From the NCBI GenBank assembly GCA_963682175.1, contig OY821791.1, positions 20,736,542 to 20,800,541 of the forward strand: a stretch of DNA of 64,000 nt, in the 5' to 3' direction. The notes beneath the pieces are model-generated. The model saw nothing but the letters and a program-made list of their open reading frames with translations, was not told where the DNA came from and did not search any database. Positions 27,643 to 40,653 of the stretch are shown here, piece by piece. The stretch is from Triglochin maritima (lineage: Eukaryota; Streptophyta; Magnoliopsida; Alismatales; Juncaginaceae). The position numbers and the translations under genes are program-made. Numbering within the stretch: position 1 is the first letter of the stretch; each line of letters opens with the position of its first letter.

Positions 27643-30321
27643 GAGGAAGAGGGACAAAGGAGGAGAATAGAGAAGAGGATAGAGGAGGAGGGAGGGAGAA
27701 AAGGGAGACAGGATAAAGAAGCGAAAGGGAGAGAAAAGGACAAATGAGAAAAGTAGAGGAGAAGGAGAGAGGACGGAGAAGAAGGAAGAGAGAGAAGGGA
27801 GAGGGGAAGTAGAAGTTAGAGGGAGAAGGACTGGGATAGAAGGAGAGACAACGAGAGAGATGAGGAGAAGGGAAAGAGGAGGATAAGAAGAGGAGAGAGA
27901 AGGGGAAGAAGGAGAAGAAGAGAAGGATAAGGAGAGAAAAAGGAGAGAGGGATAATAAGGAAGGGAGAGGAGAAGGAGAAGGAGAAGGAGAGGGAATATG
28001 AGGGAGATAGAGATGTGGAGAAAGAGAGAAGGAGAAAAGGGGAGGGTGGTAACAGAGAGAAGAGAGAGTGGTAGGTAGTGTGAGAGAGACAAAGAAAAGG
28101 GAGAGACAGAGAGAGACAGAAAGGAGAGGAGCGAGAAGGAAAGGGAGAAACGTAGAAACGATAGAAGGGAGAGGAGAGAGAAGGAGAGGGAGAAATGTAG
28201 AAGCGAGAGAAAGGAGAGAAGAAGAAGGAGAAGAAGAGAGGAGAGAGAGATAAAGAAAGAGGGATAAGGAGAAGAGGGATAAGGAGAAGAGGGGAGAAGA
28301 GGGAGAAAATGAGAAGGGAGAGAGGAGGAGAAGGATAATGACAACGAGAGAGGAGAGAGGATGGAAGAAAGAAAGAACAAGAAGAAGAAGAGGAGAGAAG
28401 GAGAGGAGTGGGAGGTAGAGAAGACAATGAGAAGAGAGAAGGATAGAGACAGAGAAGAGAGAAGAGGGATATGGATAAGGAGAGAAGAGAGAAGGAGAAT
28501 AGAGAAGAGGAGAGGGAGAAGAGAGTGAAGGGAAGAGAGTGGAGGGAGAAGAAGGGAGAGAGTGTGCGCGAGATGTGTAGAAGAAGGAGGAAATTGAGGA
28601 AGGGGATAAGAAGATTAAGGATAAGAGGGAGATAGAGAAGGAGAAATAGGAGCAGAATGATAAGAGGAAGGGAGATAAGAAGAGAGAGAAGGAGAGAGGG
28701 AAGGGAACGAGAAGGAGATGACGAGATAAAGAAGGGAATGTGAGAGAAAAAATGAGACGAGAGAGGGAACCAGAGGAATAGGAGGAGGAGAGAGAGCGAG
28801 TGAGAAGGAGAGGACGAGAGGGGGGGAAGAGGGAGGGGACAAGAGGGCCCAAAAGGATAATAGGAGAGAGAGGAGGAGGAGGAGGAGGAAGAAGAAGTTG
28901 AGAGAGAGAGAAGTAGAGGAAGAGAGGGAGAAGAGAGGAGAGAGAAAAGAAGAAGGAGAGAGGAGGAGAGATTGAACGAGAGAGTGAGAAGAGTATACAG
29001 AAGCAAAGGAGGAGGAGAGGGAATAAGGAAGGGAACAAGATAGAGAAGGGAGGGTAGAGGTAGGGAATGAGAGCGAGTAGGAGCGAGAGATATAGAGGAG
29101 GAGAGACGAAACGAGATAGGACAGAGGAGAAGAGCGATAAAGAGAAAGAGAATGGGAGAGGAGGAGAGAAAAGGGAGAAGGGTGTGAGTGATAAAACAAA
29201 GATGAGGGAACATAAGAGGATATGTGAGAGAAGAAGAGGGAGAAGGGGTGTCGAGAAGGGAGAGAGAGAATAAGAAGAGGAGCAAGAAAGGGAAGGAGGA
29301 GATAGAGATAGAAGGTGTTCTCCCTCCTTCTAATCTTCGCTCTCCTCCTCTCCTGCCCTTCTCTTTATCCTTTCTCTTCTTCTCCTTCTCCCTCTCTTGC
29401 TCCTCTCTTCGTTCTCTCCTTGTATAGATAACGAGAGAAAGAGAGGGTAAGAGGGAGATATAGAAGTAGAAGAGGGAAGAGGAGCGAGGAAGGAAAAAAG
29501 GGAAGAGAGAGGAGAAGAAGAAGAAGTAGAAAGAAGGAAGAGGGAGAGAGAAGGCAATAGGGAAGAGGAGAGGAAATGAGAGAAGATGAGATAGAGAAGG
29601 GTAGAGAGATAGAGAAGGAGAGGTGAGATAGAGAAGGGAGAGTAGAGAGAGAAGGGAGAGAGGAGAGGGGAAAAGGAGAAGCAAACGAGATAAGGAGAGG
29701 GAGAGAGTAGAAGAAGAGAGATGGAGAGAGGTAGAAGAACAAGGAGAGAGAGCGAGAGAGAAGGAAAAGAGAAAGTAGATAAGAGGGAGAACGAGAGAGA
29801 ATGAAAAAAGGAGAAGCGAGAGAATGTGAGAAGAGGAGAGAGAGAGAGAGAAAGAGAGAGACAGAGGGATAAAAGGGAGAGGGCGGAGAGAAGAAGGAGA
29901 GTGGGAGAAGAATGAGACGAAGAGAAGGAGAAGAGGGAAGAGGAGGGGAGAGGTAGGCGAGGAGAGAGAGAGAGAGAGAAGAAAAGAGAGAGGGGAAATG
30001 GAGAAAGAAGAGAGACGGAGAGCGAGAACGAGAGATAAAGAAGGGAGAGTGGAGAAAAGAGGATAAGAAGAGTAGAGAGAGAAGGAAGAGGGAGAGAGGA
30101 GGAGAATAGAGAAGAGAAGAGAGTAGGAGAGAGGGAGAGAAGGGAGAAAGGATAAAGAAGGTAAAGGGAGCTAAATGGAGAAACAAGAGAAGTAGAAGAG
30201 AAGGAGAGAGACGGAGAAGAAAGAAGAGAGAGAAGGGAGAGAGGGGAAGTAGAAGGGAGAAGAGATAGGGGGAGTAGGACAGGGATAGAAAGAGAGATAA
30301 TGAAAGACAGAGAGAGAGAGT
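27643..30321 (+). repeat. polypurine (GA-rich) satellite tract 5, spans one full ~2.44-kb unit
   Basis: The longest tract (2.7 kb). GGATAAAGAAG at 27711 recurs at 30150, and the sequence after each is alignable (gagaggacggagaagaagga against gagagacggagaagaaagaa; both continue to ggggaagtagaag), giving a period of about 2,439 bp. All landmarks of the other tracts occur here once in the same cyclic order. The - strand carries stop-free frames up to 622 codons of Ser/Leu/Pro/Phe; these are composition artefacts. No gene. Confidence 0.88.
29316..29425 (-). repeat. small inversion inside polypurine tract 5
   Basis: About 110 bp switch to polypyrimidine on the + strand (from 'gttctccctccttctaatc' to 'ctctccttgtatag') and then revert to purine. 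This is the only strand switch of this size in the GA tracts. A local inversion is the simplest reading; the parental segment was not identified. Confidence 0.7.
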
Positions 30322-31956
30322 GGGGTTTGGTTGAGGGGAGTGGAGGTCATAAAGAGGAGTCAAGGTTTTTTACTTTTCTGATTCACTATTGGAGAAGATA
30401 GGAAGCATGTGCAAGAAGGGGGACCATGGTTCATACGTGGTTCTCCACTTATGGTTCAAGCATGGGCACCGGATGTTGTATTGACATGGGCTAACATCAC
30501 CACGGTTCCATTTGGCTCGACTACCGAAGCTTGACCTCCGATTTTGGTCACAAAGAAATTTGAGTAACATTGCTTGCATCCTTCAGAAGCCGCTATACAC
30601 GGATGAGCATACCACTTCGGGGAGACGGCTGGCGTATGAAAGGGTGTGCGTGGAAGTCGCCCGTGCCTTTACCTATCTGAGTTGGGTGGAGGTTGAAGTG
30701 GAAGGCGCCGACACACATAAAGTAAATGTGGAGTATGAATGGAGGCCCGGGTATTGCAAGGAGTGCATGGAATTTGGCCACGATGTAGAGAAGTGCCCAA
30801 GGAAAAGCGTAATCATCAATAAGCAAGGTGAGGTGCCAAAGGAGAAGGCTGAGAAGTGGATAGTTGTGACTCGAAGGAAGGCCGAAAATGGGCATGAAAG
30901 GTAGAGGAGTAAGGGCATTGAGGGGTCAGGTCAAGAAGATGGTGAGCCACTTTGCATCATAGGCTATTCGTAGATGGTGACGCACAACTACCTGGAGAGG
31001 AGAGGAGAGAGGGGATGGTGGAAGGGATGATGATGTGGATACTAGGGGGCTAACGTGGATGAGGGTCCAAGTGAGGAGGTGACATGTGGATGGCCAAGTA
31101 GGAGGAAAAAGAAGGAGAGAAAAAAGAGAGGATATGACACACATTTTCTCCCCCCAAACCTTGGAGGAAACCGATGAGGAACTACCACGACACACGAGAG
31201 AAATTTTCTTTGGATACAAAAAGGCAATCTCCACAAAGGCCCCAACGGATTCTAACAAGGGTGCAAAAGGGAGCGAGCCTATTGGTGCCCAAGAGGAGCA
31301 AAGAGAAGTGGAAAAGGAAAGTGCTTCTTCCATTTTGGGACAAGCCAATGAGAAGGGACTTGAGTGCTCTAGATTTGAATGGGCAAGTGAGGAGAGGACA
31401 AGTAGGCATGGTGAGGACAAAATGGAGGATCACATGACTCCACTAAGGGGACATAGCTTAGAAGTCTACTCTCATGAAGTGGGAGGGGGAGTGCATTACG
31501 AAATGAAATTCTGCATGGGAGGAAGCATGTGATATTCATGAAGAAGAGAAGATCCATGTGGGAGAGGTACCACGTGGAAAATTACAGCAAGGGCAATAGG
31601 GAATTCCTGAAGGATGTGAGAAGAAGAGACGCAAATCCAAGGGAGAGGGAAAAGAGCTAAGTGGACTAGCTTCCTTGATGCATAAGGAGGCGGGGTGGGC
31701 TTCACTCACAAAACTGGCACGAGGTAAGGAGCACACCAAGATGCTTGCACAACCATGTGGGGGATTGTTTGAATCACTTGGTAATTCGAAGGACCAAGCC
31801 ATGGAAGGTGAACAAGAGAGGAGGGAAGAATGGTGCACGGAAGCATATTGAAAGAAGGCATACTCTCCACCACCCCCACTTATGAGATCCGGGAGGAAGA
31901 GTAATTGTAGTAAAAGTATTCGCGTGGAGGGGAAGGGGGTTCACCCCGCAACTTGA
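30322..31956 (+). pseudogene. LINE F ORF1, 5'-truncated and frameshifted
   Basis: It begins in the middle of the DUF4283-like domain (GEDRKHVQEGGPWFIRG region). The open piece 30512-30904 includes PLYTDEHTTSGRRLAYERVC and the intact knuckle YCKECMEFGHDVEKCP (CX2CX4HX4C). A Glu/Lys/Gly-rich tail follows in pieces (31086-31532). The reading frame is inferred to end at TGA 31954-31956, four bases before the ORF2 ATG. Confidence 0.75.
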
Positions 31957-34409
31957 ACCCATGAATGTCTTAATTTGGAATGTGCGCAGAGCAAATGGAC
32001 TCGGTCGTGTACTCATGATTAGGTTCGAATAAAGGAGATGAATCCGGATGTGGTGTGTCTTGTGGAGCACAAGGTCAAGTATAAAAAAACATGAATGATT
32101 CGAGCGAGCTATTTGGCCCCTTGCATGGACGTCAAATAGTATCATTGTGGACTCCAGGTGGATTTTGGTGTTGTGGAACGACCAGCTAGTAAACTTGCGG
32201 GTTACCTTTGAATCAACACAAATACTTCACTTCCTTCGGTATTTGAGGAAGGACGGAACTGAATTTGACATCACGGCTATCTATTGAGAGAATGGGCATA
32301 TGGATAGGAGAACATTGTGGAGGGATCTAAATGAAGTGGCACCACAAGTGTCGAGGTTGTGGCTAATTGGGGGAGATTTCAATGGCATTCGAATGGCTAG
32401 TGAGAAACGTGGAGGAGCTGCTGGAAATGAGGTTGCAATGAAGAAATTTAATGATTGTATAGATGCACTAAAAGCTTCTAGAGATGCCGTCAACGGGAGG
32501 TGAATTCACTTTGTCGAACTCCTCCAAGGGAAATGCATGCATTACGACAAGGATTGACCGGATTTTAATGAACAATGTGTGGCTTGAGGTGTTCCCCAAT
32601 TCCTTCTATGTTGTCGGTTAGAAGGACATGCGTGACCATACAATGCTCGTCATGAAAATGGAAGGAAACGAACGGCAGAAAAAGAAGATGTTCAGATTTG
32701 AGAATCATTGGGCAGATCATGAGGACTTTGGTGGAGTAGTTAAACGAGCTTGGGCTACATATGTTGAAGGCACCCCCATGTTTTGCGTGGTCGAGAAGCT
32801 GAATGAAGTTAGGAAGGCACTCAAGAGTTGGAGCGGTAGTACCTTTGGACTTCAGCTGATCGGGGAAAATCACAGTGCGTTTGTCAAAGGTCGAAGAATT
32901 GGCGATACATCCTACTTGCACCCAAGCTTTGCCACAACCTTCAACTAGAGAAAAGGAGAGGATGCATGTGAATCAAACATGATATTAGGAAATCCTATGA
33001 CTCTATCTCTTGGGAGTTTCTTGATCAACTAATGAAGAGGTTTGGCTTCCCGGATATGTGGAGATGGGCTGATCTTGGCATGTGTGGAGGCATCATTCGT
33101 AGTGACAGTAAATGGAGCTAACTCAACGCCATTTCGAGCAAGGAACGGTTTGCGACAATGTGACCCCTTGCCCCCCTAATTCTTCGTGTTGTGCATGGAG
33201 GTGTTGAGTGAAATGGTGAGGATGGCGGTCACAGAAAGGAAACTCAAACCACTAGCATACGGAGATGTCACCATGTCACATCTACTATTTTTTGATGACG
33301 TCCTACTCTTTACAAGGGCCACCAAAGAAAACACTGGGGCCATTAGAACTATTCTTGAGGACTTCACAGCATGCTCGAGGCTGAGGTTTAATGCATCAAG
33401 GAGCCCGGTTTTCATGGGGGGTGACGTGGTGCATGAAGCATGGATTGAAGCACACCTTGGGATGAAGCAAAGGCCTTTCCGGTGGTCTACCTTGGGCTGC
33501 CTTTGTTCTCTGGGAGGATGAGGAGAACCCAGTGTGTGCCGTTGATAAACCAAGTCAAGTCACAATTATCCACTTGGAAGCAAATTTTCTTATCAATAGC
33601 CGGGCGAGTGAAACTTGTGCAAAGTGTTCTTACATCCCTTGGCATATATTGGACTTCAGCTTTCCTTCTACCAAGGAAATTCTTGAAAGAATTGGACAGC
33701 CTTATGTGTCATTTTATTTGGGGGGGGGGGGGGGGGGGTGGGAGAAGAAGTGGGTCGCGGTAGCATGGAAAGATGTATGCACACCAAAGGACGAGGGAGG
33801 CCTTGGCCTCAAACGACTAACGAAGTGGAATAATGTGGGCCTCCTCCGGTTGTTTTTGCTCGTGGTGGAGAACAACAACTCTTTATGGGTCATGTGTGTT
33901 CGCTGGAAGTACATAAAGAACCGCTCCATTTGGCTCACACGACCACCCTCCACTTCCTCATGGGCATGGCGAGGGCTGCTTCGAGTCCGACATATTGCTA
34001 GAAGACATATTCAGTATAAGGTGTGGAATGGGGAAGAGATACGCTTCTTCCAGTACTCATGGTGCGGAGAACCTTTTCGGTGCGAGAGTTGGGGTGAACG
34101 GCCTAACAATGAGATGGGCGTACCTTGGGACATTAGGGCATCGTATTTCATAAGAGGGGGGACGTGGAACCTCCCTCCCCCACACTCCATCATGATGCAA
34201 GAAGTTTGCTTGAGGGTTAACCAAACTCGAATCCATGGAGGCACAGATAAGCCAATACGACCAAATGTGAAGCGTGTTGCACTTGTGATGAAGGAAGTGT
34301 AACGTTCGGTGAGGAAGCCTGGTAGAAAGGTAGTTTGGGCTGGCTTGGTATGGCACAAGTTTGCGATCCCAAAAGATGCACTCACGGCTTGGAGAGCAAT
34401 GAAGAGTCG

Positions 34410-37124
34410 TGTAACGCCCCCGATCTCGTGGGTACGCACACTGGGAAAGGGGACTAGTGTCGCGATCAGAGACCTCCGCGACGACCGACGGGTGTTACAA
34501 AAGACAGACCGAATCGACTCGACAAAGTGAAGAGATCATACACAAATGGACGGACATAGAACATAATAGGAATAATAGAATAATCATAACAATAAGAGTC
34601 TTATTACAACACATCGAGTAAAAAAAAAGGAAATACATAGGGAAATATGCAGAAGCAAGATAACTGGAACTCTGGTCGACACGTCCCTCGTGTAAAGAAT
34701 CCTCGGAACTCGTACAGTCTGCCCTGTGGAACCTAGGTACCTGCAAGCACCGCATTTAACAATGCGTGAGTTTTCAATTAAGAAAACCCAGTATGCCCCC
34801 GCCAATGCAATAAATGAAAGGTAGCATGAAACTAAATGAGGCAGGCATCAGAAATAGAACAGATCAGAAAGCATCAAATGCAACAGAAGGCTACGACTAC
34901 ACAATTCGTGCCGGTCGGGCACACCCGAATCGTTCCTCCATAGGAACCAGAACACCAGCCTCGCTGGTCAGAGGCGGTCACTCGTCAGTGACCCACCGCT
35001 CGGCACAAAGCGGTGCGCCGGATAAGCGTCCCAATCCACGGAAATAAACCTACATGGTGTCATCGCGATCTTGGGAACACCTACCCTGAGACAGAATGGC
35101 AGCGCGCATGCCCAGGACTTATCTTAGGCCTGGCCCTCACATAGGGGTCTTAATCGGGTGGCCTCTGAAGCTAGAGGACCCACCCGTGGCCCGTCGGCCC
35201 AGAAACAGAACGTGCCCAGAATTACTCCATTAGATTAGATGCAATGCAACTACCACAATGCATATAGTCTAGTGCATCTAAAATATTCAGAATGAGTTCA
35301 ATGGAGGGTATGCAATATCTCCCTCAAACTCTAAGCCAAAACAGAATTTAAATTCATCCACACCACACGAATTTTAAACAATCGGCATCATGGATTATCA
35401 TGCAAGAATATATAGTCTGAAATCAGTAACAAATGGGGAACCATCCAGCAACTAAATGATGTATGATTATGCATGAATATATGGTCTGAAATCAGTAACA
35501 AATCGTCGATGATCATGCATGAATATATGGTTTGAAATCAGTAACAAATTATGGATGATCACGCAAGAATATATGGTCTGAAATCAGTAACAACTTGGGG
35601 AATAATCCAGCAACTAAATGATGTACGAATATGCAAAGTCTTAGCAGCAAACCGAGTCATGAACTTTCCTATTTCCAGCAACCTAATGATGCATAAACAT
35701 GCGTCACCTTAACATAAAATTAAATAGGACTTAAACCCTACATTCAGCAACTAAAGAGGAATGAAATATGCAACATCTACCAGCAAGCAAATCAGTAAGC
35801 ACTGGATGAAATCCAACAACAATCCGGTTGACTGGATATGCAATGTTTTTGGTAATAATGCAGCCATGCAATATTCCTATTTCCAGCAACCTATTGATGC
35901 ATGAAATATGCGGCTTGTAATCAACAAGAAAAAAATCAGGAAATAAACCTTGTGTCCAGAACTAAAGATGTTTAGATATACAACAACATAACAACAACTA
36001 AAGATGAAGAATCATGCAAATCCCGCAGCTAAATAGGCATGCATATGTAGCATCACGGTAATAACAAAACATGGGAATTAATGCACGAAATTAACTATCT
36101 AAATCATACACAAACATAGGGTATCTTAACAGCAAGGTAAACCAGAGAATGATCATGAAATCCATCAATATAATCACATCTACAACTAGCAAGCAGCCAG
36201 AAATCTATTAGAATCTAAAGTAAAACACACAACCCAACCAGGCTGAGATTTCATCTCGCATGTGTGCCCCAGAAACCTGACCAGACATCCCCCTTGGTGC
36301 TGGATGAAGCTCCATCCGACACCCCCACCTATTATCCTACATTTGGACCAGAAGCATACAAGAGGTGCAACATAAGTTAATACCCGTCCAGCAGCACACA
36401 TAAACCACAACTTAATCAAGTTAATAAGGCAACAACCCCCAACCGCCTCGTCGTTTGAGTTACCACTTACTACCCTCATGGATTGTTCAATCAAGCCCGA
36501 AGGTTGCTGATGCTGGACAGCCTCCAATCCAGCCCCCAAGCCTTATGCTACATTAATGGCTAGAGACATACCTGAAGGATAGAAGATGTTGAGCTAAACC
36601 GGATGCACCAAGATTTCCCCTAGCCGCACGCAAGGAGCTCCTCCGAATTCTTCTTCCAAGTTGCTGGAATTGCTGGGGAGATTTTCGGTGGTGGTGTGGA
36701 GAGGAGAGGGAGGTAGGGTCGGCTGGATGTGAGCTTAAATAGGTGCAAGTTTGGAAGGAGCAATTAACAATAAGGCAAGAGATAATTGGGAGCTAATTGG
36801 CTTTGATGGCAAAATCAGCACTTTCCTTAATGCAATCAAGTCACATGCTAGCAAGATCTTTTCTCTTTAATTTCGGATTTGGTAAGCCAGCCCATCCTCC
36901 CATCCTAACCAACACGCCTCATCAAGCAAACAATTAAATCCGCACACCAGGTTTTAGGCACTCGATAAACCCGGTTAAGTCTAACGAATACAACCGCGCC
37001 CGACGGTTAAATTCGCCCAAAAAGGAAACTTTTACTAAGACAACATAACCTCAAAACAAAGACAATAAAACACATAAAGGATTAATAAAACCTAAAACAG
37101 AGTGGCAGGAGAGCGGGTCTTACA
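34410..37124 (-). repeat. 3' LTR of the LARD-like element (2,715 bp)
   Basis: It is the downstream LTR on the element's strand, ending at the TSD. A 117-codon - strand frame (36186-36539) is present in both LTRs but has no recognisable domain, and identity between young LTRs alone explains its conservation. A 50-62 bp tandem repeat lies at 35400-35600. Confidence 0.9.
35400..35600 (-). repeat. four-copy 50-62 bp tandem repeat in LTR
   Basis: 'tgaaatcagtaacaa' with preceding 'gaatatatggtc' occurs four times (starts near 35418, 35478, 35534 and 35579). The intervening sequence varies. The same array is in the other LTR at about 41650-41840. Confidence 0.65.
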
Positions 37125-37163
37125 ACCTACCCCCCTTAAACAAAATTTCGTCCTCGAAATTTG
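37125..37163 (-). other. polypurine tract and Del/Tekay 3' signature
   Basis: On the - strand: AAATTTCGAGGACGAAATTT, then GTTTAAGGGGGGTAGGT adjoining the LTR. A self-complementary 'AAATTTCG...CGAAATTT' precedes the purine-rich plus-strand primer. This combination is characteristic of Del/Tekay elements. Confidence 0.85.
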
Positions 37164-40100
37164 CTATCCCTAACCCTCAAAATGCTCGGGATACAAAGTC
37201 CTCATATAATCCTCCAGACACAAACTTTTCAGTAATAACGTAAACAAGGGGCACCACAAAAACGTTGCCAACAATGGCTATGAAACAATAACTATAGTAT
37301 CAAATTCTTGAGCTATAAACCTTCATCCACATCATTACACTCAAACAGAAATAACAACAGCCATAAGACAATGAAACACAAGTGTCATGATAGTCATAGA
37401 TTCTGAGAACCAATCATGAACAAATCACATGAATATGCAAGTAATAATAAGAGAAAATATGACTTGTGGATAACAATTTAACCATGAAGATCACCTAAAA
37501 TCTAGCAAGTAGTAGTGTATACTCGTATGGCACCTTTACAACAACTAATCGGGAAGGTCACATCAAATCCAGCAAATAATCATACATGATGATAGCATAT
37601 GTTGACAACAAACTAAATAGAAGGGTCACATGAAATCCAACAAGTAATAATGTATGAACCTATGATACATTGACAACCATAAAATTTCTAGCAACTAATA
37701 TATACATACATATGCGACATCTTGATAGTAATTACCCATGAGGATCATATAATTTCCATCAACCAATTAATACATGCATATGTGATGTCTTAGCGGCTAC
37801 AAAACGTAAATAACATATGGTATTTAACAGCAACCTAATCATGAGATCATATAGTTCCAGCAACTAAATAATACATATCATACATGTAATGTATCAAGAC
37901 CGCAATTAAATGAAGAAGGAATAACAAGCTCTCTATAGATAAACATACGTGCACATGATGTATTTAGGCAGCAAATAAATCATGGAAATAATTACAAGAT
38001 CTTCATAGACAATACTCATGCACGAGATATATCTAGGCAACAATTAAATCGTGTCATAATAACAAGATCCCCATGGATTTCTATATTTACATGTACATGA
38101 GTTATGAGGACAACAAATTAAATGTGTAATTATAATAAAATTTCGATGGTTAAATATACATGTGCATGATGTATCTAGGCAATAACTAAATCATGAAATC
38201 GTAGTCATAACATCACAACATGAACTTACTTGCATGCACTTACATCATCATACCCATAACAACAACATGAACAATTATAATAAATTTGGTAAAGCACATG
38301 CTATAGTAATCATGGATCATGGAAATCGAACATGCAACCAGCAAGAGCTATGGGTCATGATGAGATGATTATACAACATTTACTTCAATCTATAGTAACG
38401 CATTCATGGGTTTTGAATTTATTCAAACACGAATCTAAATATAATTAGGAGAAATATGAGACAATAACGTGACTGATTTCAGGGCTCATCATGCAAGACA
38501 TCGAGGCTGTAAACTCAACCTCTAATCGCATATAAACACCTGAAATTTGCATTAGTTGCTTTATATATTAAACATACTAAGATTGAGATTATATGAATAA
38601 TATAAGCTCCCACGATGCAATCATGAGAATACAAGTGATAGGCATGCAAGCATGAATGGATGGTGAGTTACTTCTGATTTCAACATTTTAGGGCATAGCA
38701 TCATGCACATAGTAGAATCAAAACTGTTTGGTTAACCTTTTCATATAGTGCAATTTCTTGTTTCCAACAACTATGTCATGCGTACTAGTATAGCTTCCTA
38801 ACATCAATCTAAACATGAAATGAGTAATAGAATGCGTACAATAGTAAAAGGCATCGTAGTAAAATGCTACAAGCGTTCGATAGCACGAGTCATAAATTTC
38901 AGGACATATATGCGTTAAAATCTTGCAAATCAGGCCATGATCAGAGATTAAATCGACATGAAACAATACATGTATCAGTAATACAACATGGTGAACATGC
39001 ATATGAGATCAGGAGTCTACATATATCCATAAATACTATACATGCATGCATTCGGATTAAGATAAGTCATGGAATAAGTTGCATATGTCATGGATGAGTA
39101 CATATTTTATTCTAAATGAAAGCATAATGATAACATCAGAGAAGGTATACAAAAACAGATCACGAATGTGTTATGCTCACTACTGGAATGAAATCAACTC
39201 AAATAAGAAGTCATCACAAACAACACCTATAATCCAACTGATTGCACCCATCGAAATTTCAGAACGTATATGCATTAGAAGATAGTGATTCAGAAAATGG
39301 CACGAGAGCATATGAACAGGAATTAATATCTGAATATATCAGTAATCTAACAAGGAAGGCATATATCTAGAAATCAGAAGTCGGAGCATATTCATGATCG
39401 ATATAAATCTACATGCATAAGGATTTGCACAAAAATAGACGGCATAGGATGAATAGCATAACTCATAAATTCTGATATAATATTCATGTGAGAGCATAAC
39501 AAGTCATAGCAGAGAAGGTTTATGGAAATCAGATCATACACGTAAACTGAACATGGTGGGGATAAAATCATACTTGAGAAACTCATAGCAACATTAGAGT
39601 CAATACATGCATTTATACCAATTGCATCAACATTTAAATTAAAATATATAACTTATGCTCAGATGTTGTAAAGAATATATCTCAGAGGGATTACAAATCA
39701 GAGCATATACATTGATTAGTCATGACTGGGATAAAATCACACATTTAATTCCTCTTACCATTCCAATCGATAAATGCAGCATTCCTTCAACATAAAATCA
39801 GATCACCATAGAAACTAGATTGAAATCAATAACATGTCATGACGCCTGATCCAAATAATAAAAAAAATAACATGTGATTATGACATCTAACATCAGTAAG
39901 CATATCATGCGAGAAAATCCGAACTTGATCACAATATCATGCATGAACATAACATCTAAAAGATCACAAGATTCTACACCACAAGGTTATTAACACATCA
40001 CTCAACATGAAAGCAAAAGCCCTCCGCAACTAGCTCTCCACGATCGACCCCACTTCCTCTGGTTTCTCCAGCAACCCACCAAGGAAGACTGAGGCCCAAG

Positions 40101-40638
40101 TCGTGGTAGAGATGGAGGTGCTCAGCCACCTCTGAAATTCGGATGGTGCACCACAGTCCACACAATCGGTGGATCTCCACTAGTGCATACTAAACCTCAG
40201 ATCGGCAAACACAATGGTGTTGGAAAAAACTTCATCCGACACTCACTCTACATCCTCTTATGCTAAAGGGATAGGAGCATACCTGAAACTAATGGAGAAG
40301 GACACCTGAGTTTGCTGGAATTCAGCTGCAGCCACCTCCCATGCTTGCTAGCTAGTCATCTCTTGCACTTACACTTCTTGCTTGTTTGACCAATGGGACT
40401 TGTTGGAGATCTCAGCACCAAAACGTAGGAGGAGGTGAGGGAACTGATAAAGACAGATAGGGTTGGGTGGTTCGTTCTCCAAGTACACGAGACAATCCAC
40501 AAGAAGCAATTTAAGCAATGCAAATATAATCTATCACTATCAGAAAGCAATTCTAAAAGATAAGAAATTACCGACAGGGTTTGGGCAAGATGCCCCACTG
40601 GAGAGTCTTCAGATTTTGTACACTTTAAGGACCGACCT
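37164..40638 (-). other. non-coding internal region of the LARD-like element
   Basis: About 3.5 kb, A/T-rich, with no retroviral-type domain on either strand and no open frame above about 110 codons. Diverged blocks of roughly 100-120 bp around 'atgatgtatctaggcaacaa' recur at 37950-38190. A 109-codon - strand frame (40356-40685) crosses the PBS into the LTR and is not a gene. The region probably carries only packaging and replication signals. Confidence 0.75.
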
Positions 40639-40650
40639 GCTCTGATACCA
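40639..40650 (-). other. primer binding site, tRNA-iMet
   Basis: The reverse complement is TGGTATCAGAGC, complementary to the 3' end of initiator tRNA-Met. Three bases separate it from the LTR starting at 40654. Confidence 0.92.
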
Positions 40651-40653
40651 AGT

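Noticed and set aside
36186..36539. A 117-codon minus-strand frame conserved at 42432-42785
   Set aside because: Both copies lie in the two young LTRs of one element, so conservation reflects recent common origin. No domain or start context supports a protein.
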